Origin: Mycobacterium sp. M26
GTDB lineage: Bacteria; Actinomycetota; Actinomycetes; Mycobacteriales; Mycobacteriaceae
Assembly: GCF_001494595.1 (NCBI RefSeq)
Contig: NZ_LN929908.1
Span: 2,951,716 to 3,015,715, forward strand
Reading direction: 5' to 3'
Length of the DNA: 64,000 nt
Shown: positions 8,504-16,831 of the stretch, one piece after another
Numbering within the stretch: the first letter of the stretch is position 1
Layout: the number at the start of each line of letters is the position of its first letter
Notes under the pieces: model-generated
Database searches by the model: none
The model's input: only the letters and a program-made list of their open reading frames with translations
Told to the model about the DNA's origin: nothing
Made by a program: the position numbers and the translations under genes

Positions 8504-9972
8504 CCGAGGGTGAACAGGCCGTCACCGACGGTGACGGCCTGCCCAATGATGTCGCGCGCCAACGCGGTTGCCATCAGCTGCGCATCATGGCTGCGCACGA
8601 CGGTGCGCCGGCCGTCGGCCAGGTCGACCACGGCGATGGCCCGCTCGGGCGCCTCGCCGTCGAACACCACGGTGTAGGCGACGACCCGGCCCGGCCCCGC
8701 GGCGTCGACGACGACGGGGATGGCGGGTTCGGCCTCGGCCACTGCCTCGGTGACGTCGACGGTGTCGAACGGCGCGCGGGCCGGTGCCGCGGCGATCACC
8801 AGGACACCCTGCTTGGTGTAGAGCCCACTGACACAACTGATCAGCGCGCTCGGCGTATCGGGGTCGCCCAGCCGGTCCGCGGCGGCCGCGATCGCATGCA
8901 GCACATAGCTGTTGAGTGGTCCGCCGGCGAAGGACATGCCGCCGGTCAGCGTCAGATCCCGCCCCGGCGGCACGCCGAGGGCCTGCGCCCCGATGAACGC
9001 CGGTGCCGGGAACGCGGAATACAGATCGAGCAGCGGGATCGTTGCGGCAGCCAGACCGGTGCGGCGCGCGATCTCCTCCCCGATGATCCGCATCGATGCG
9101 GGCTGGCTGAGCCGGGTTCGGCCCGACACCGGCACGACGTGGTTGGACTCCACCGCGATCACCGGGTAGCGCCGCTGGTGCGCGGGCACTCCGAGTTCGT
9201 CAGCGTGGGCCTCGGTGGTGATCAGCAGTGCGCACCCCTGGTCGACGGTCCAGGTGGTCACCATGAGCTTGGTGTACGGAAACGCCACCATCGGGTTGGC
9301 CGGGGACGGGTCGCGCAGCTCGGCGGCCCGGTAGCCGGAGCGTCGTACCGCGTCCGGGTTGGCGGCCGCGATCTCGGCGAAGCGGGCGTAGGTCGCGGCG
9401 AGCCGGTCGCGGTGCTCCTCGATCCCCAGGCCCTGCTGGCTGCGCCAGAAGCTGTCGATCAGCGCGTAATAGGCGGGGGTGGCCGCCAGGCCGGCCGCGG
9501 TTTCGGCGGGGTGACTCATCGCGGCGTCGAACTCCGGGGACCGCATCGACTCGTCGGGCACCACCGTCTCGTCCTGGGCGGTGACCGGGGCTTCCAGCCC
9601 GGCCGCGGCCATCCGGACCTTGCGATAGTGCGCCTCGGCGCCCACCACCAGGGCCAGCCGGTGCCGGCCGGACTGGACCGCCCGGCAGGCGGCGCTGACC
9701 AGGGTGTGCTGCATAACGCCGATGTGGGCGAGCACGGTGTGGGCCCCGCCGGCGCCGATCCGTTCCCCCACCAGGCGGCCCGGGTCGGCATACCGGGTCA
9801 GACCCGCGGTGGCCCCGATCCAGTCCACCTCCGCGCCCGGAACCCCGCCCAGCGCACCGCGGGCGGCCTCAACCATCAATTCGACGGGTTCCTTGCCGTC
9901 GCGGGGGTCGTGATCGCGGCGGCTCACCGCATGCCAGCCGATCAGCACGGGTGTCGACGGGTCGGCGGACAT
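8500..9972 (-). CDS. Thiolase-like acyl-CoA acetyltransferase family protein
   Basis: 490 residues from the ATG at 9972; an earlier in-frame GTG at 10020 would add residues lacking homology features. The N-terminal two thirds follow the thiolase fold of the sterol-carrier/acetyl-CoA acetyltransferase branch (SAACRAVQSGRHRLALVVGAEAHY; NHVVPVSGR; GGMSFAGGPLNSYVLHA). The last 110 residues form a small beta-rich domain of the OB-fold type often fused to these proteins. SAAC includes a cysteine at the usual nucleophile position. Reaction and substrate unknown; lipid or sterol side-chain metabolism is the family's usual setting. Stands alone on the minus strand between two plus-strand groups. Confidence 0.8.
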   Translation of the reverse strand: MSADPSTPVLIGWHAVSRRDHDPRDGKEPVELMVEAARGALGGVPGAEVDWIGATAGLTRYADPGRLVGERIGAGGAHTVLAHIGVMQHTLVSAACRAVQSGRHRLALVVGAEAHYRKVRMAAAGLEAPVTAQDETVVPDESMRSPEFDAAMSHPAETAAGLAATPAYYALIDSFWRSQQGLGIEEHRDRLAATYARFAEIAAANPDAVRRSGYRAAELRDPSPANPMVAFPYTKLMVTTWTVDQGCALLITTEAHADELGVPAHQRRYPVIAVESNHVVPVSGRTRLSQPASMRIIGEEIARRTGLAAATIPLLDLYSAFPAPAFIGAQALGVPPGRDLTLTGGMSFAGGPLNSYVLHAIAAAADRLGDPDTPSALISCVSGLYTKQGVLVIAAAPARAPFDTVDVTEAVAEAEPAIPVVVDAAGPGRVVAYTVVFDGEAPERAIAVVDLADGRRTVVRSHDAQLMATALARDIIGQAVTVGDGLFTLG

Positions 9973-10051
9973 GACGAGGTTTCTACCACCGGCCGGGCCG
10001 GCGTCGTCCAGCAGGCACACCAGGCCCTCCCGCGGATAGGATCGCGGGGCG

Positions 10052-10588
10052 ATGAGTCCTCACCTGGCCCTGACCAGCGTCCCGCCGTGGGCCGTGGATC
10101 TGGTTCGCCCGCCGGCCGACCTGTCCGGGCGGTCCTGGACGGTGCTGGCCATCGGTGCGGCCGCCGAACCGATCGCCCGGCAGTGGTTGGCCGAGATCGC
10201 CGAACAGCGTCCTGATGCCCCGGTGCGGGTGCACCAGGTCCCCGATGCCGAGGCGGCCTGCGCCGCGCTGCACGCCGATCTGGCCGGCGCGGTGGTCGGC
10301 TGGCGACTGCTGCTGGCGGGTCCGGCCCATGCCTGTCTGCGGGTGCGCTCGGCGGCGATGGCCGCTGGCGTGGGCGATGACGAGATGACGATCGCCAGCA
10401 CCGAGGTGAGCACCCGCGAGATCTTCTGTCCGCACTGCAAGCACACCACCGTCGCCGAGGTCGAACTGACCGACGAGATGCCGTGTGCGGGCTGCGGCCG
10501 AGTGTTGTTCGTGCACTATCACGTATCCCGGCGGCTCGGTGCACACCTGGGCTTCGCGATCCACGCCGACCGTCAGGTGACACCGTGA
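10052..10588 (+). CDS. dmmA: Dimethylamine monooxygenase accessory subunit, DmmA-like
   Basis: 178-residue protein whose C-terminus has two CxxC pairs (FCPHCKH and PCAGCGRVLFVHYH), a probable zinc or metal-binding ribbon. The rest is an Ala-rich alpha/beta domain. This arrangement, directly before a flavin/2Fe-2S reductase and a DUF3445 heme protein, is that of the DmmA-type subunit of bacterial dimethylamine monooxygenase. Its stop overlaps the GTG start of the reductase (GTGA), indicating translational coupling. The subunit's exact role is poorly defined in the family; assignment rests on domain type plus context. Confidence 0.78.
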   Translation: MSPHLALTSVPPWAVDLVRPPADLSGRSWTVLAIGAAAEPIARQWLAEIAEQRPDAPVRVHQVPDAEAACAALHADLAGAVVGWRLLLAGPAHACLRVRSAAMAAGVGDDEMTIASTEVSTREIFCPHCKHTTVAEVELTDEMPCAGCGRVLFVHYHVSRRLGAHLGFAIHADRQVTP

Positions 10589-11508
10589 GCCTGAGCATGC
10601 AGGTCGTCGGTATCGACGACGCGGTGCCCGGAATCCGGACGCTGACCCTGGCCCGGCCCGACCGCGGCCCGCTGCCGTCGTTCACCCCGGGCAGCCACAT
10701 CGTCATCGAATACGACGGCGGCGCCAACGCGTACTCGCTGACCGGTGACACCGCCGCGCCGCGCGAGTACACGGTGTCGGTGCTGGAATGTGTTGACGGG
10801 CGCGGTGGTTCGCGCTGGATCCACACTCTGGCGCTCGGTGACACCGTCGAGATCCGGGAGCCGCGCAGCGCGTTCGCGCCGGTGCTGGGCGCCAGCCGGC
10901 ATCTGCTGATCGCGGCGGGCATCGGCATCACCCCGATGGTGTCGCACCTGCGCAGCGCCAGGCGGTGGGGCCGGGAGGCGCAGCTGCTCTACGTCCACCG
11001 GGAAGGTCGCGGCGCCTATGTCGAAGAGATCAAGTCGCTGACCGACAACGCCCGGTTCTTCACCGACCGTGCCGCGTTTCTCGCCGAACTGTCGGCGACA
11101 CTGGGCGATTCACCGTTCGGCACGCATGCCTATCTCTGCGGCCCGGCGGTGTTCCTCGACGACGTGACCGCGATCGCGGCCGGCCTCGGCTGGCCGGCCA
11201 GCCGTATCCACGTCGAGCACTTCGGTGGCGATCTGGCGCCCGGGGATCCGTTCGAGGCCGAATTGGTCAGCACCGGAGAGCGTTTCGTTGTCGACTCCGG
11301 AGTGTCTCTGCTCGAGGCACTGGAGGCACACGGGGTGGCGGTGCCGAACATGTGCCGCCAGGGGGTGTGTGGTGAATGCCGGATCCCGGTGCGCTCCGGT
11401 GCGCTGCTGCACCGTGACGTGTACCTGAGTCAGGCTGAACGCGAGGCCGGCGACGCGGTGATGGCGTGTGTATCGCGGGCGGATGGTCTTGTGGAGGTGG
11501 ATCTGTGA
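10585..11508 (+). CDS. Phthalate-dioxygenase-reductase-type FMN/2Fe-2S oxidoreductase (N-demethylase reductase subunit)
   Basis: 307 residues from the GTG at 10585. Order of domains: flavin-binding barrel (SHIVIEYDGGANAYSLTGD), NAD(P)-binding domain (LLIAAGIGITPMVSHL), and a C-terminal plant-type 2Fe-2S ferredoxin domain (VPNMCRQGVCGECRIPVRSG with a later VMACVSRA supplying the fourth Cys). This is the PDR/VanB layout. It carries electrons from NAD(P)H to a terminal oxygenase, here presumably the heme demethylase encoded next. Start and stop both overlap the neighbours by GTGA, so the three subunits are translationally coupled. Confidence 0.88.
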   Translation: MSLSMQVVGIDDAVPGIRTLTLARPDRGPLPSFTPGSHIVIEYDGGANAYSLTGDTAAPREYTVSVLECVDGRGGSRWIHTLALGDTVEIREPRSAFAPVLGASRHLLIAAGIGITPMVSHLRSARRWGREAQLLYVHREGRGAYVEEIKSLTDNARFFTDRAAFLAELSATLGDSPFGTHAYLCGPAVFLDDVTAIAAGLGWPASRIHVEHFGGDLAPGDPFEAELVSTGERFVVDSGVSLLEALEAHGVAVPNMCRQGVCGECRIPVRSGALLHRDVYLSQAEREAGDAVMACVSRADGLVEVDL

Positions 11509-12512
11509 GCGCGCTGGTGTCGGCCCCCGATCTGGTGGCGTCGTTCCCGTTCCCGTACTCCGGGGACGCCTACCGCTACAGCACGAATATCGAGCCGGCG
11601 GGCACGACGGTGAGCACCCGCGTCGGCCAGTGGGGCCAGCAGGTCATCCACATCGACAGCGAGTACCACCACGAGCTGGCCGAGCGGCAGCGGATCCTGG
11701 CCGCCGATCCCACCCGGCATGCCGCGCTTCCCCATATGCGGGTGGCGTGCTGGGACACCATGCTGGCGCTGATGACCGAGCTGGCCACCAGCTACCCGGA
11801 GACGATGACACTGACCCGCGACGGTGACGTATGGCACTGGCGCAACGCATTACTCGGCATCGAGCAGGATTTCGTGCTCGGCGACGAATCGAGCCTGCCG
11901 TGCGAACCGCTGGCCTATATCGCCGGGCAGGTACAGGACGACATCGTGCTGCTCGATCAGCGCGACGGTGATCTGTTCGCCGATGCCGGGGTGGTGACGT
12001 TCGCGGCGGGCTGGTCCTTCGGTTTCGACGTGGGCATGACGTTCCTGGAGATCCACGGGCCGGTGCCGCGGCTGCGCGAGTCGGGTGTGATCACCCGCGC
12101 CCGGGAATTCCTGATGCGCTTGCAGCCCAACCAGATCTACCGGCGCACCAACTGGTCGATGACCATCGGCAGGACCCTGGACGTGTCCACCGAGGCCATC
12201 CCGGAGTGGTTGACCGACAAGGCCGAACTCGATGCCGTCGACGACGATGCGTTCGGCAGGCTGGTGCATCTGCGGGTGGAGGTGCAGCACCTGATCCGGC
12301 TGGCCGAGTCGGGTGCGATCTGCTTTCTGATCCGCAGCTACATGCTTCCGATCGCCGATATCGCCACGGTGGACGAATGGCGGGAGCGGATGGCCACCGT
12401 GCTGGCGGAGCTCCCCGAGGATATGGCCGACTACAAGGGCATCAGCCCGTACCGCGACCGCACGGTGTCGTGGTTGCGGGCGCACGGCCCGGCGACGATC
12501 AGACCTCGATGA
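11505..12512 (+). CDS. Heme-dependent oxidative N-demethylase catalytic subunit (DUF3445, PAS-fold)
   Basis: 335 residues from the GTG at 11505. The whole length follows the DUF3445 family, in which a PAS-like fold binds heme and catalyses O2-dependent N-demethylation of a secondary amine such as dimethylamine to methylamine plus formaldehyde. Landmarks include FPYSGDAYRYSTNIEP at the N-terminus, VVTFAAGWSFGFDVGMTFLEIHGPVP in the middle and RLQPNQIYRRTNWSM toward the C-terminus. The reductase and DmmA-like genes upstream support the function. Its 3' end overlaps the end of the RNase J gene on the other strand by 14 bases. Which methylated amine is used cannot be read from sequence. Confidence 0.85.
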   Translation: MSALVSAPDLVASFPFPYSGDAYRYSTNIEPAGTTVSTRVGQWGQQVIHIDSEYHHELAERQRILAADPTRHAALPHMRVACWDTMLALMTELATSYPETMTLTRDGDVWHWRNALLGIEQDFVLGDESSLPCEPLAYIAGQVQDDIVLLDQRDGDLFADAGVVTFAAGWSFGFDVGMTFLEIHGPVPRLRESGVITRAREFLMRLQPNQIYRRTNWSMTIGRTLDVSTEAIPEWLTDKAELDAVDDDAFGRLVHLRVEVQHLIRLAESGAICFLIRSYMLPIADIATVDEWRERMATVLAELPEDMADYKGISPYRDRTVSWLRAHGPATIRPR

Positions 12513-14178
12513 CGGTGGGCACGATCATCGGTTGGCGGCGGTAGGTCTCCCCCACCCACTTGCCGACCGTGCGGCGCACCGCCTGCGCGATGCGCACCGG
12601 GTCGGTGACGTTGTCGGCGGCCAGGGCTTCCAGCTCGGCCTCGACCTTGCGCGTCACGGGCTCGAGGGCCTTGGGATCCTCGGAGAATCCGCGCGAATGC
12701 AGTTGCGGGGCGGCGGCGATGCGGCCGGTGCCGCGCCGCAGCACCACGGTGATGGCCACGAAACCGGAACTGAGGATGAGCCGCTCGCCCAGGGTCGCGT
12801 CGCCGACGTCACCGGTGATGAGGCCGTCGACGAACATCTTGCCCACCGGCACCGCCCCGGCGATGGTGGCCACCCCACCGACGAGGTCGACGCTGACACC
12901 GTTCTCGGTCAACAGGATTCGATCCTCGGGCACACCGGTGCCGGCCGCCAGTTTGGCGTTGGCCCGCAGCATCCGCCAGGTGCCGTGCACCGGCATCACG
13001 TTGCGTGGCCGCACCCCGTTGTAGAGGAACAGCAGCTCACCGGAGTAGGCGTGGCCGGAAACATGCACCCGCACTTGCTGGTTGGTGACCACCCGGGCGC
13101 CGATCTTGGCCAGCCCGTCCATGACGCCGTACACGGCCTCTTCGTTGCCGGGGATCAGCGAGGACGACAGGATGATCAGATCGTCGGCGGTGACGGTGAT
13201 ACTGCGGTGCTCACCACGCGACATCCGCGACAGGGCGGCCATCGGCTCGCCCTGGGTGCCGGTGGTGATCAGCACCACCTGGCCGGGCAGCATCTCCTCG
13301 ACCGCACCGATGTCGACCACGTCGCGGTCATCGATGCGCAGCATGTCGAGGTCCTTGGCGATGCCCATGTTGCGGACCATCGACCGGCCGACGAAGGACA
13401 CCTTGCGGCCCAGCGCCACAGCGGCGTCGATGATCTGCTGCACCCGGTCGACGTTGGAGGCGAAGCACGCCACGATGACGCGCTGGCCCTCGGCACCGCG
13501 GATCAGCCGGTGCAGATTGGGGCCGACTTCACTCTCCGAGGGCCCGACACCAGGCAGCTCGGAGTTGGTGGAGTCACACAGGAACAGATCCACCCCGGCG
13601 TCACCGAGGCGCGACATGCCGGGCAGGTCGGTGGGCCGGCCGTCCAGCGGCAGCTGGTCGAGTTTGATGTCACCGGTGTGCAGCACCGTGCCCGCGCCGG
13701 TGTGCACCGCGATGGCCAGGGCGTCGGGGATGGAGTGGTTGACCGCGAAGTACTGGCATTCGAACACGCCGTGCGTGCTGCGCTGGTTCTCGGCCACCTC
13801 GACCGTCACCGGCGTGATCCGGTGCTCGCGGCATTTCGCGGCGACCAGGGCCAGGGTGAACTTCGAGCCTACGATCGGGATGTCGGCGCGCAGTTTGAGC
13901 AGGAACGGGATCGCGCCGATGTGATCTTCGTGGGCGTGGGTGAGAACCAGGGCTTCGACGTCATCGAGGCGGTCCTGGATGAGGCGGATATCCGGCAGGA
14001 TCAGGTCGACGCCGGGCTCGTCATGGGTGGGGAACAACGCACCGCAGTCGATGATGAGCAAGCGGCCGAGATGCTCGAAAACCATCATGTTGCGGCCGAT
14101 TTCGCCAACTCCACCCAGCGGGGTGACGCGCAGGGCACCCGGTGCCAGGGGGCGCGGGGGTGTCAGTTCGCCGTTCAT
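12499..14178 (-). CDS. rnj: Ribonuclease J
   Basis: 559-residue metallo-beta-lactamase/beta-CASP ribonuclease with 5'-3' exonuclease and endonuclease activity. The zinc motif LTHAHEDHIGAIPFLL is near residue 80. The CSS sequence includes VIVACFASNVDRVQQI in the beta-CASP part, then VHVSGHAYSGEL, and a C-terminal dimer domain ends the protein. It is the last gene of a thyX-dapA-rnj minus-strand run, 7 bases behind dapA. Mycobacteria also use RNase E and PNPase for RNA decay; pnp is in this window. Length and motifs are standard. Confidence 0.95.
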   Translation of the reverse strand: MNGELTPPRPLAPGALRVTPLGGVGEIGRNMMVFEHLGRLLIIDCGALFPTHDEPGVDLILPDIRLIQDRLDDVEALVLTHAHEDHIGAIPFLLKLRADIPIVGSKFTLALVAAKCREHRITPVTVEVAENQRSTHGVFECQYFAVNHSIPDALAIAVHTGAGTVLHTGDIKLDQLPLDGRPTDLPGMSRLGDAGVDLFLCDSTNSELPGVGPSESEVGPNLHRLIRGAEGQRVIVACFASNVDRVQQIIDAAVALGRKVSFVGRSMVRNMGIAKDLDMLRIDDRDVVDIGAVEEMLPGQVVLITTGTQGEPMAALSRMSRGEHRSITVTADDLIILSSSLIPGNEEAVYGVMDGLAKIGARVVTNQQVRVHVSGHAYSGELLFLYNGVRPRNVMPVHGTWRMLRANAKLAAGTGVPEDRILLTENGVSVDLVGGVATIAGAVPVGKMFVDGLITGDVGDATLGERLILSSGFVAITVVLRRGTGRIAAAPQLHSRGFSEDPKALEPVTRKVEAELEALAADNVTDPVRIAQAVRRTVGKWVGETYRRQPMIVPTVIEV

Positions 14179-14185
14179 CGCAGAA

Positions 14186-15088
14186 TCACCGGAGGACGGC
14201 GGCGGCCCGCAGGTCGGCGGCCAGTAGGTCGAGTTCGGCGGCGGTGGCCGGCATCTGCGGCAGCCTCGGCTCGCCGACGTCGAAACCCTGCAGTCGCAAC
14301 CCGGCCTTGGACAGCGTCACGCCGCCGAGGCGGTTCTGCGCGTCGTTGAGCGGGCCGAGGGCCACCGCGATCTTGCGCGCGGTGGCGATGTCACCGGAAT
14401 TGAAGGCGCTCAGCATGTCTCGGAGCTGACCGGCGGCCAGGTGCCCCCACACGCTGATGAAACCGACCGCGCCCATGGCCAGCCATGGCAGGTTGAGGGC
14501 GTCGTCGCCGGAGTAGTAGGCCAGCCCGGTTTCGGCCATGATCTGGCCCGCCCCGTGCAGGTCGGCCTTGGCGTCCTTGACCGCGACGATGTTGGGATGC
14601 TCGGCAACCGTGCGCATGGTCTCCCAGGAGATGGGTACCACCGAGCGCGGCGGGATGTCGTAGAGGATCACCGGCAGGTCGGTGGCGTCGGCGACGGTGG
14701 TGAAGTGCGCCACCAGACCCGACTGCGGCGGGCGCGAGTAGTACGGGGTGACGACCAGCAGACCGTGCGCCCCCTCGGCCGCGGCGGCCTTGGCCAGATG
14801 CACGCTGTGCGCGGTGTCATAGGTGCCGACGCCGGCGATGATCCGCGCCCGGTCTCCGACGGCCTCGATGACCGCGCGAAGCAGCTCGCTCTTCTCGGCG
14901 TCGGTGGTGGTCGGCGACTCACCGGTGGTTCCGGAGACCACCAGGCCGTCGCAACCGCCGTCGACCAGCCGGGTGGCCAGCCGGGCGGCCGTCTCGGTGT
15001 CCAGTGAGCCGTCGGGCTTGAACGGGGTCGCCATCGCGGTCAGAACCGTGCCCAACCGGGCGCTGGCGTCGAATCCGCTGATGCTCAC
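14186..15088 (-). CDS. dapA: 4-hydroxy-tetrahydrodipicolinate synthase
   Basis: Condenses pyruvate and aspartate semialdehyde, committing step to meso-diaminopimelate (peptidoglycan) and lysine. 300 residues, GTG start. The Schiff-base lysine lies in NIVAVKDAKADL, the proton-relay tyrosine in VILYDIPPRSV, and SGTTGESPTTTDAEK is the pyruvate-binding loop. Preceded by thyX at a 25-base gap and followed by rnj. The pathway partner dapB lies at 22462-23196. Confidence 0.95.
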   Translation of the reverse strand: MSISGFDASARLGTVLTAMATPFKPDGSLDTETAARLATRLVDGGCDGLVVSGTTGESPTTTDAEKSELLRAVIEAVGDRARIIAGVGTYDTAHSVHLAKAAAAEGAHGLLVVTPYYSRPPQSGLVAHFTTVADATDLPVILYDIPPRSVVPISWETMRTVAEHPNIVAVKDAKADLHGAGQIMAETGLAYYSGDDALNLPWLAMGAVGFISVWGHLAAGQLRDMLSAFNSGDIATARKIAVALGPLNDAQNRLGGVTLSKAGLRLQGFDVGEPRLPQMPATAAELDLLAADLRAAAVLR

Positions 15089-15113
15089 GGGCGTCTAGAT
15101 TACCCGCTCCGCC

Positions 15114-15866
15114 TCAGACCTCCGTCGCCAGCGGCGACGTTGCCACCTCGGTGCCATCTGCCAGCTCGGTGATCTCGAAGTCGGCGAACACCGACGGCGC
15201 CACCTGCACCAACTCGCGCAGGCAGGCGATCGCCAGGCGGCGAATCTCCACGTCGGCGTGCTCGCTGGCCCGCATGGCGATGAAGTGGCGCCAGGCGCGG
15301 TAGTTGCCGGTGACCACAATGCGGGTCTCGGTGTCGTTGGGCAGGACCGCGCGGGCGGCCTGCCGGGCCTGCTTGCGCCGCAGCACCGCGTTCGGTTGAT
15401 CGGCGAACTTGGCTTCCAACTTGTCCAGCAGCTCGACGTAGGCGGCACGGCTGGCGTCGGCGGCATCCAACAGGATCTGCTGGAGTTCGGGATCGTCTTC
15501 CAGGCCGGGCGGGACGACTACTTGGGCTTCGTTCTCCGGTACGTAGCGCTGGGACAGCTGGGAGTAGCTCAGGTGGCGGTGCCGGATCAATTCGTGGGTG
15601 CACGAGCGGGAGATGCCGGTGATGTAGAAGCTGACCGAGGCATGTTCGAGCACCGAGAAATGCCCGACGTCGATGATGTGTTTGAGGTAGGCCGCGTTGG
15701 TGGCCGTGCGCGGGTTGGGTTTGGACCAGCTCTGGTAGCAGGCCCGGCCGGCGAACTCCAGCAGCGCCTCACCGCCGTCGGCATCGGTGCTCCAGGGCAC
15801 GTCGGGCGGTGCCAGGAACTCGGTCTTGGCGATCAGCTGTACGCGCAGCGGCGCAGTCTCGGCCAC
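15114..15866 (-). CDS. thyX: Flavin-dependent thymidylate synthase
   Basis: Makes dTMP from dUMP with methylene-tetrahydrofolate, FAD and NADPH, releasing tetrahydrofolate rather than dihydrofolate. 250 residues from the GTG at 15866 (VAETAPLRVQL), the length recalled for mycobacterial ThyX; a start at 15947 would add a non-conserved Arg-rich leader. The diagnostic RHRHLSYSQLS motif (RHR-x7-S) is present. A classical thyA lies 3.4 kb away, so this genome carries both kinds of thymidylate synthase, as other mycobacteria do. Confidence 0.95.
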   Translation of the reverse strand: MAETAPLRVQLIAKTEFLAPPDVPWSTDADGGEALLEFAGRACYQSWSKPNPRTATNAAYLKHIIDVGHFSVLEHASVSFYITGISRSCTHELIRHRHLSYSQLSQRYVPENEAQVVVPPGLEDDPELQQILLDAADASRAAYVELLDKLEAKFADQPNAVLRRKQARQAARAVLPNDTETRIVVTGNYRAWRHFIAMRASEHADVEIRRLAIACLRELVQVAPSVFADFEITELADGTEVATSPLATEV

Positions 15867-15939
15867 GGGAGAACAGTAGCCCCGAGGGGGTATGCGCAGT
15901 GAACTGACAGGCGCGAGGCGCGCTCGTAGACTCAGTGAG

Positions 15940-16191
15940 ATGACCACACTGGCCGACCTCGAAGCGCGCGTTGCCGCGCTCGAGGCGTCGCAGGCCGACT
16001 ACCGCGCAGTCCTGGCGGCGGTGAACGCGTTGGGGGCGAATCAACGCGAGATGGCGGGCGCTCTCGCTGAACACGGGGTGCGACTGACCTCGCTTGAATC
16101 GACACTCGACGACACCAACGCCCGGGTCCGTTCACTCGAGGACACCACCTTCGAGATCAAGGAACTCCTGATCCGCGCGCTCGACCGCTGA
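15940..16191 (+). CDS. Small coiled-coil protein, function unknown
   Basis: 83 residues from the ATG at 15940 (MTTLADLEARVAALEASQ). Almost the whole chain is heptad-patterned Leu/Ala/Glu/Arg, so a long coiled coil is expected; no membrane segment, signal or cysteine. Divergent from thyX across a 73-base gap. An in-frame ATG at 15892 would add an Arg-rich stretch without the heptad pattern. Codon use matches the neighbours. No family recognised. Confidence 0.65.
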   Translation: MTTLADLEARVAALEASQADYRAVLAAVNALGANQREMAGALAEHGVRLTSLESTLDDTNARVRSLEDTTFEIKELLIRALDR

Positions 16192-16237
16192 CGATTTCCC
16201 AACGCGCGCGCGGCACCCACCCGCGTTAACGTGGGCC

Positions 16238-16819
16238 ATGCCGACGATCGCCGCGCGCCTGCTCGACGTGATGGAACACGACATCCTGCCGCTGACCGAT
16301 CGTGGTGTGGCCGCGGGCAACAAGGTGTTTGGGGCCGCCTTACTCCGCAAGGCGGATCTGTCGGTGGTCGTTGCCGAGACCAACGGGGAGACCGAAAACC
16401 CGTTGTGGCACGGCGAAGTTCATACGCTCAAGCGGTTCTACGAGCTGCCCGAGCGGCCCGCGACGGGCGAGCTGGTCTTCCTGTCCACCCACGAACCGTG
16501 CACCATGTGTATGTCGGCGATCACCTGGGCCGGCTTCGACAACTTCTACTATTTCTTCAGCCACGAGGATTCCCGGGACAGTTTCGCGATCCCCCATGAC
16601 CTGAAGATCCTGTCCGAGGTGTTCGGGCTGGAACCGGGTGGCTATCGCCGCAGCAATGCCTTCTGGACCGCGTACTCGATCCCCGCGCTCGTCGACTCCG
16701 AAGCTGAGCCGCTGCGCGCCGAGCTTGAGGCGCAGCAGCAGCGTATCCGCGAGCAGTACGACGTGCTGTCGGCGCGGTATCAGGAATCCAAGAGCGACAA
16801 CGATATTCCGCTGAGTTGA
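16238..16819 (+). CDS. Cytidine/deoxycytidylate-type nucleoside deaminase family protein
   Basis: 193-residue zinc-dependent deaminase. The zinc ligands are in WHGEVHTL (HxE signature, with Gly where most have Ala) and EPCTMCMSAI (PCxxC). The C-terminal 30 residues form a charged helix. The fold covers guanine, cytidine and tRNA-adenosine deaminases and the substrate cannot be fixed from sequence; the long insertion FYYFFSHEDSRDSF after the PCxxC helix differs from TadA. Monocistronic between the coiled-coil gene and the convergent YcaQ-like gene. Confidence 0.82.
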   Translation: MPTIAARLLDVMEHDILPLTDRGVAAGNKVFGAALLRKADLSVVVAETNGETENPLWHGEVHTLKRFYELPERPATGELVFLSTHEPCTMCMSAITWAGFDNFYYFFSHEDSRDSFAIPHDLKILSEVFGLEPGGYRRSNAFWTAYSIPALVDSEAEPLRAELEAQQQRIREQYDVLSARYQESKSDNDIPLS

Positions 16820-16831
16820 TCGCTTCGCGGG

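Noticed and set aside
12532..14349. 605-codon open frame on the plus strand
   Set aside because: Antisense to RNase J, whose catalytic motifs are all present; no recognisable domain in the shadow frame.
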